Notes under the pieces: generated by a model
Told to the model about the DNA's origin: nothing
Database searches by the model: none
Seen by the model: only the letters and a program-made list of their open reading frames with translations
DNA from: Verrucomicrobium sp. BvORR106
GTDB taxonomy: Bacteria > Verrucomicrobiota > Verrucomicrobiia > Verrucomicrobiales > Verrucomicrobiaceae
Assembly: GCF_000739655.1 (NCBI RefSeq)
Contig: NZ_BATR01000122.1
Span: 1 to 64,000 of the forward strand
Reading direction: 5' to 3'
DNA length: 64,000 nt
In this document: in pieces, positions 59,881 through 64,000 of the stretch
Layout of the letters: each line of letters begins with the position of its first letter
How positions within the stretch are numbered: position 1 is the first letter of the stretch
Position numbers and translations under genes: made by a program

Positions 59881-60492
59881 ATGGACACAAGTTTTTTAAA
59901 GGTGAAGCGGGGGGACAACATCCTTTCCGCGTGGAAAAAGCTCTTGGCCTGGGTGGAAACTACTCGCGTAATCGCGGGGCCGGGGCAACGTATCCACGTG
60001 ACGCCTGCCGGCACGCGCGTTTATGTGGATGACCCGTCGCGGCAGTGGGCGCACCCTTGGCGCGTTCATCTTTCCGGCGGAGAGGCTAGCATTGAGGCTG
60101 GAAACGTGAACGGAGAGCCTGCCATGCTCAACGGTTTGACGCTGGATGGCTTCAATAAAGACGAAGTGCAGGTGACTCCGCCCCGGCTTAAGGTGAAAGG
60201 TGTAAAGGCCGGGAAAACGTGGATCTGCTTAAAGGTGACGACAAGGGAAGGCGTGATTGTGGCGGATGATCTCAATGCGTTGACCGTGGTGGAGGTGTCC
60301 AGCCTTGACCCTCGCTTGATTGAGGGCGGTTCTCCCGATAAGGACGGGGTGGGGCTCCACGTTCTCGCCTTCATTCGCTGGCGCGACTCAAAGCCGTTGA
60401 AGGTGGTCCAAAACACCCACTTCGACCTGCAACACCGCTTCATCCCGGCGAACGATGGCAGGCCCGCGCGTCATGTGTTCTGGGGTATGTGA
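59881..60492 (+). CDS. Minor tail protein (hypothetical)
   Basis: 203 residues from ATG 59881 (MDTSFLKVKRGDNILSAWKK). Beta-rich (TRVYVDDPSRQWAHPWRVHL, VKAGKTWICLKVTTREGVIV). It resembles, in its opening and RQWAHPW motif, the protein at 61647 (NKLIDTITRN, AWRHPWHMVTRW), so the two may be distant paralogues. Confidence 0.55.
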   Translation: MDTSFLKVKRGDNILSAWKKLLAWVETTRVIAGPGQRIHVTPAGTRVYVDDPSRQWAHPWRVHLSGGEASIEAGNVNGEPAMLNGLTLDGFNKDEVQVTPPRLKVKGVKAGKTWICLKVTTREGVIVADDLNALTVVEVSSLDPRLIEGGSPDKDGVGLHVLAFIRWRDSKPLKVVQNTHFDLQHRFIPANDGRPARHVFWGM

Positions 60493-60556
60493 AAGCTTAG
60501 TTCGGGATTTCGGGGAGGTTGTAAATGTCGCGGCGTAGTAAAAAAGTTGTGTTGAC

Positions 60557-60620
60557 CAACTAGGCGATGTGTGAAAAAATGGGAATTGCGTGTGATAATT
60601 GCAACGACGTCGCCTAGTTG
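60557..60620. repeat. Inverted repeat CAACTAGGCGATGT / ACGTCGCCTAGTTG
   Basis: 14-nt arms (60557-60570, 60607-60620) with one mismatch. TTGACC overlaps the left arm and TGATAAT-like bases (60592-60598) lie between, so a promoter may be inside, controlled by the repeat. Confidence 0.55.
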
Positions 60621-60672
60621 CCTTCGCCCGGGCTTCCGTTGGTGTTCATGCTGGGCTATTGAGGAGACATGT

Positions 60673-61308
60673 ATGGGAGTCGAACTCGGATTTAGGGGTT
60701 TTGCCTGTGATCGCACTACCGAAGATGGCGCAGACGAAATCTATATGCTTGTTTTTTGTCGTCGTGGCGGGGCTACCTTTTCTTCTCGCCTTCCGCGTGA
60801 CTTGCCTCAGCAAGAACTTGGCCACTGGGATATGAATGACGGAGGTCAAGGATGGAAATCGGCAGTGGTGCCATACTCAGGTGACGCACACGGGATTAAT
60901 GATGGTGTGTTGTTAACGCTTGATGGTAATCTCAAGGATGGCGAGTCCGTTGAGATCCAGGTCATTATCATGGAAGAGGATGGTGGAAATACAAAAAAGC
61001 TACAGGAGGTTGGGTCGCAAGTTTTACAGCAGACCGGTGATCCCTACGCTGTAGCAACTGGAGTAATTCTCGGTGCCCTGACGAATTTGGGATTCAACAT
61101 TCTTGCTGATACCGATGACTTTATTGGTTCCTTTGGAGTGAAGGTTGTGGGCGTTGGTGGAGGTCGAATCCGTGCAGATTGGAAGCGTGGAGATTCGGTC
61201 ACCATCAGCCAGCCTGATCCAGAGCATAAGAATGATCGCAATCGCAATGAGTTCCGTTTCAATGGCTCCGGTTCAAATTACGTCGGGTGGTTTTGGGTTA
61301 CTCGATAG
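60673..61308 (+). CDS. Moron gene 1, unknown function
   Basis: 211 residues from ATG 60673, behind a good GAGGAG ribosome-binding site. AT-richer than the tail genes around it. Strand-rich protein with DGADEIYMLVFCRRGG, a hydrophobic middle (VATGVILGALTNLGFNILAD) and SVTISQPDPEHKNDRNRNEF. No signal peptide. Family not recognised. The unit has its own candidate promoter and terminator, so it may be expressed in the lysogen. Confidence 0.65.
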   Translation: MGVELGFRGFACDRTTEDGADEIYMLVFCRRGGATFSSRLPRDLPQQELGHWDMNDGGQGWKSAVVPYSGDAHGINDGVLLTLDGNLKDGESVEIQVIIMEEDGGNTKKLQEVGSQVLQQTGDPYAVATGVILGALTNLGFNILADTDDFIGSFGVKVVGVGGGRIRADWKRGDSVTISQPDPEHKNDRNRNEFRFNGSGSNYVGWFWVTR

Positions 61309-61334
61309 TCGCGATTCGGAGCGACAAAGCTAGT

Positions 61335-61583
61335 ATGAACACCACGTATGCATTTGTTTTTACGGAGATGAGAGGCGGCCAAGTGGCATGGTTTGCCAGT
61401 TGGCCAATTAATTCCAAACTAGTTTCACTTTACGGTAATCCCCAACCATTTATTCAGAATTTGATTTCAGCGGGATGGCAGCAAAAGGCTAGCCTCGATC
61501 TTTCCTCCGCTCCAGGGCCAGAAGTTCTGATATTTGAGAAACGGAACGTACCTGGAGGTGGTGGTATAGGTGACTGGCCTTAG
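61335..61583 (+). CDS. Moron gene 2, unknown function
   Basis: 82 residues from ATG 61335: NTTYAFVFTEMRGGQVAWFA, then NPQPFIQNLISAGWQQKASL and a Gly-rich end. Beta-rich, no known family. Same AT-richer composition as moron gene 1 and 26 bp behind it; probably a two-gene unit. Confidence 0.6.
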   Translation: MNTTYAFVFTEMRGGQVAWFASWPINSKLVSLYGNPQPFIQNLISAGWQQKASLDLSSAPGPEVLIFEKRNVPGGGGIGDWP

Positions 61584-61620
61584 GGCGCTCTTTTGTTGGT
61601 ATAGGCCGAGCAGGTTGAGA

Positions 61621-61645
61621 GCCCTCCCATTGTGGAGGGCTTTTT
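61621..61645 (+). terminator. Rho-independent terminator of the moron unit
   Basis: GCCCTCC (61621-61627) pairs with GGAGGGC (61634-61640), then TTTTT. The GGAGG in the right arm is also the Shine-Dalgarno sequence for the ATG at 61647. Confidence 0.8.
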
Positions 61646-61646
61646 G

Positions 61647-62684
61647 ATGATCCGCGCCGAAGACTGGAATAAGCTAATCGACACAATCACTCGCAATCTG
61701 CCTCTCGTGTGCGGCGGGGATGCCTTGCCCGCGTGGCGGCATCCTTGGCACATGGTGACCCGCTGGCGCGCAGATGCGGGAGCCTGGGCCGTGCAGATCA
61801 ATCCGGGGTGCGTGAATGGGGATGAAGTGGAGATTGATGTGCTTGCCAGACTGGCACCGGCGGAAACGCTTGAGCGCCTGGATAATCCTCCGGAAAGCTC
61901 TACGGTTCGCGCGTATCTCACAGAAGCGCCAGAAGTGCCGCTAGGATCGCTCCGGGGAATTGGGAAGGGCTCTGCTCCTACGGGAGCAATCCAGACGCCC
62001 GGAGGCGGCGTCACAACCACGCATGAGCCCGTTCCCGCGTTCTTCCTCGCGCTGGGAGTAAAGGAGGCAAAGCCCGTGACGTTCCAAGATCCCAACACCG
62101 GCGTAACTTCTATTGCCGGGCTCCTTGAGGATAGCGCGGATCTAACCCCGTACCGTCTCCTCCGTGCGTGTGACGTGGTGCTTTACAAGGATCGCTTTGG
62201 CACCGCCACAAACTGGCAGCAAGGGGCGGGCGTGGACGGGAGTTTCATGCAGTTCGATGTCGGATACTCTATACCGCCGGAAGGGCTCCGCTCGTTTGGT
62301 TATGTGAAGCTTGATTCCCAGTACACCCCGCCGGTGCCCGTGGACCCGATGACGAAGCTTCTCGGAGGCTTCACAGACTCGACGAATGACTCATTGAAGA
62401 TTGGCACCGTCTATCTCCTTTCCCCTTATGACGCGTCCGTTGACGATCCCGTAGATGACACATGGACTCCATACGTTGAGCACTCGCTCTTCTGGAACCT
62501 CATGCACGCCACAAACCGCCTTGAAACAGTGGCAAACACAAACCTCGTGCTGCCTTTACCTCTCGCGGGCGGCATTGCTCAACCACTGGTGAACAACATT
62601 CTCGCCACACTCAATGATGAGGCGGACAAGGTGGCGGAGTTTCTCGCAAACCACGAGCTTGCAGGGAGATTTTGGAGCGTATGA
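61647..62684 (+). CDS. Minor tail protein
   Basis: 345 residues from ATG 61647 (MIRAEDWNKLIDTITRNLPL). Strand-rich; MVTRWRADAGAWAVQINPGC, then a middle with DLTPYRLLRACDVVLYKDRF and a helical end. Probably part of the tail tip. Stop overlaps the next start (ATGA at 62681). Confidence 0.65.
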   Translation: MIRAEDWNKLIDTITRNLPLVCGGDALPAWRHPWHMVTRWRADAGAWAVQINPGCVNGDEVEIDVLARLAPAETLERLDNPPESSTVRAYLTEAPEVPLGSLRGIGKGSAPTGAIQTPGGGVTTTHEPVPAFFLALGVKEAKPVTFQDPNTGVTSIAGLLEDSADLTPYRLLRACDVVLYKDRFGTATNWQQGAGVDGSFMQFDVGYSIPPEGLRSFGYVKLDSQYTPPVPVDPMTKLLGGFTDSTNDSLKIGTVYLLSPYDASVDDPVDDTWTPYVEHSLFWNLMHATNRLETVANTNLVLPLPLAGGIAQPLVNNILATLNDEADKVAEFLANHELAGRFWSV

Positions 62685-62860
62685 GCACAACGAAGCACGG
62701 AGCCAACAAGGCGGCTCGACTGGCAGAGAAGAGGGCGCAAGAGCAAAAGTCGAAGGTGGTGCCGCCACTTGATCCACCTTTTCCATACAAGATGCAGCCT
62801 TTTGATCCTGCATTCTTCGCCTTCCCAGCCAATCCGGCCAAGCCTACCCCGAAAGGTTGA
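62681..62860 (+). CDS. Small hypothetical protein of the tail module
   Basis: 59 residues: basic helix (KHGANKAARLAEKRAQEQKS) and a Pro/Phe-rich end (PFDPAFFAFPANPAKP). Overlaps the previous stop. Function unknown. Confidence 0.55.
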   Translation: MSTTKHGANKAARLAEKRAQEQKSKVVPPLDPPFPYKMQPFDPAFFAFPANPAKPTPKG

Positions 62861-62880
62861 CGTGACTCCATGGGGGAGTC

Positions 62881-64000
62881 ATGGAAGCAAGCCCCCTCTA
62901 CGCCGATCTCACCCGCCGCATTCTCTCTAGCGATCTGTCTGGAAGCTCGGCGTTTTCGTTTCCCTCCTTGGTGCAGGGCGATACGCTCACCATTGGGCTA
63001 CGCTTCGCGCAGAATGTGGGAGGATCCCCGATTGAGGTGAGCCGCAATGTGCAAAGCCTCCGCGCTGTCATTGGCAAATTGGACGCACGTCCGGAGAGGG
63101 GAAGCTTCCAGCTCACCATTGGCCCGGATGCCGCAAGCCCGGCCAATACCACGGCAACTTTGCAGCACAACGAGACCGCGAAAGCCGTGCAGGACGCAAT
63201 CAATGCGTTGCCTGATATTGTGGCAGAGTACGGCAGCGCGACCGTGACCACGCACGCCGGAAGTTGGATCGTGAAGTTTGGCGCTGGCACGGTGGAGGTG
63301 GAGATTGCAGCCACGGCGAACGATCTCTTTCCTATTTCTTTCTGCCGTGTTCGCGCCTATGCCAATCATGATGCAGAGTGGTTGCATGAAGTGCGCCTGA
63401 TTCAAGCGCCGGTTGCGCTTACGGACACGAGCGAGCGCATTGTTCCTCCACCGCCGAAAATCACCCGCTTGCAGGCTGGCGGGTTCAATGGGACAAGCGC
63501 ATGGAACGAAGTACAAAAGCTTTTCGTGCCTCCCCAGTTCGTGGGGACGTTCCAGATCCGGCGCGGCTACGCAAAGAGCACTCTTCTTTCCCTGGCCGAT
63601 GGCCCGGAAGAAACTGCCGAGGCTATCAAAGCGCTTGCTGACGAAGATGGCGAGTTTCTGGTGACGAATCCCACAAACTACGCGATGCACATTGAGTTCA
63701 AGGGCTCAATGGCGGCGACGGAGCAAGACTTGCTCACCGTAGAGGTCTATGACGCTCCGGAGGGGGATCTCACGTTTAGCCTACCCTTGGACTCCTGGGA
63801 ACTAGCTACCGTTCTTCGCGCGTCCAAAGATGGGGAGGTGAAGCTACCGTTTGAGATCTCCGCAGAGCTGGCGGATGAGGCTGACGCCGACACCTTCCGC
63901 CCGGTTAAGCTGTATCGCGGCGAGGTCAAGATTAAGCGTGAGCTGGGGTTTGATGAAATCGCCGTTGCGAAACACGTGGATTGGCTCCGAGGGCCGAAGC
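62881..64000 (+). CDS. Tail tip or fibre-type protein, 3' end outside window
   Basis: Open from ATG 62881 to the last base (over 370 codons), MEASPLYADLTRRILSSDLS. Repeated beta-sandwich-like units (FVGTFQIRRGYAKSTLLSLA, FSLPLDSWELATVLRASKDG). The start is at the end of a hairpin (62863-62869/62875-62881) whose loop side holds GGGGGAG as ribosome-binding site, behind TTGACG. Probably a tail fibre or baseplate-like protein; incomplete, so the family cannot be settled. Confidence 0.7.
   Translation, partial: MEASPLYADLTRRILSSDLSGSSAFSFPSLVQGDTLTIGLRFAQNVGGSPIEVSRNVQSLRAVIGKLDARPERGSFQLTIGPDAASPANTTATLQHNETAKAVQDAINALPDIVAEYGSATVTTHAGSWIVKFGAGTVEVEIAATANDLFPISFCRVRAYANHDAEWLHEVRLIQAPVALTDTSERIVPPPPKITRLQAGGFNGTSAWNEVQKLFVPPQFVGTFQIRRGYAKSTLLSLADGPEETAEAIKALADEDGEFLVTNPTNYAMHIEFKGSMAATEQDLLTVEVYDAPEGDLTFSLPLDSWELATVLRASKDGEVKLPFEISAELADEADADTFRPVKLYRGEVKIKRELGFDEIAVAKHVDWLRGPK

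Noticed and set aside
1-64000. CRISPR array, rRNA or IS element
   Set aside because: I saw no regularly spaced repeats, no rRNA sequence and no transposase gene in the window.

Overview
The window suggests a Verrucomicrobiota chromosome carrying most of a lambda-type (siphovirus) prophage. The clues to the host are the many secreted proteins of verrucomicrobial or planctomycetal style (PQQ-propeller, GYF_2 and sulfatase proteins) and three perfect TGTTC-N4-GAACA boxes, the LexA motif I recall for Verrucomicrobia. The assignment rests on reading, not on a search.

Host part, about 1-21440: the C-terminal end of an RHS protein with a putative zincin toxin tip and a secreted neighbour that may be its immunity protein; a PQQ-like beta-propeller protein; a SAM methyltransferase; a polytopic membrane protein; a histidine kinase/response regulator pair; a subtilase; secreted unknowns; a GYF_2-TM-trypsin gene that looks frameshifted; a thioredoxin-like protein; a LuxR-type regulator; a Tat-exported MBL-fold hydrolase; and small membrane proteins. 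At about 21444 a sulfatase gene is cut after its last 100 codons. This is the best candidate for the left prophage boundary. No integrase and no right end lie in the window.

Prophage control and early part, about 21450-34400: leftward genes for small regulators (several ribbon-helix-helix-like), then a divergent switch with three 14-bp GGTGTCTAGACACC-type operators at 24045-24125. Rightward come a short Cro-like gene, a BRO-N protein, a Sak4-like ATPase, a RecB/Cas4-like nuclease, an SSB-like protein ending DDDLPF, a superfamily-2 helicase interrupted in its DECH box by an intein, and a primase-helicase. The intein holds a Vsr/DUF559-like nuclease ORF in a different reading frame. A 600-bp non-coding block (34336-34939) with a 93-bp nested hairpin and many short repeats follows and is origin-like.

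Middle part, about 34940-44690: an HTH protein, a ParB-like protein, a chain of small translationally coupled unknown genes, a degenerate NUDIX protein, a tRNA-Met-like sequence, and leftward accessory genes including a Vsr-like nuclease beside the terminase.

Late part, 44695-64000: terminase small and large subunits, gpW-like protein, portal, a MazZ/DUF5664-like nucleotide hydrolase, a leftward DUF262 + HEPN cassette (possible defence), S49 protease, scaffold-like protein, major capsid, connectors, tail tube-like paralogues, a tail chaperone pair joined by a GGGAAAC slippery site, tape measure, minor tail proteins, a moron with its own terminator, and an incomplete tail gene at the right edge.

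An iterated ATGCGCATTAAATGCGCAT-like element stands just before at least six prophage genes, including an RHH regulator, and may define a phage-wide regulon.
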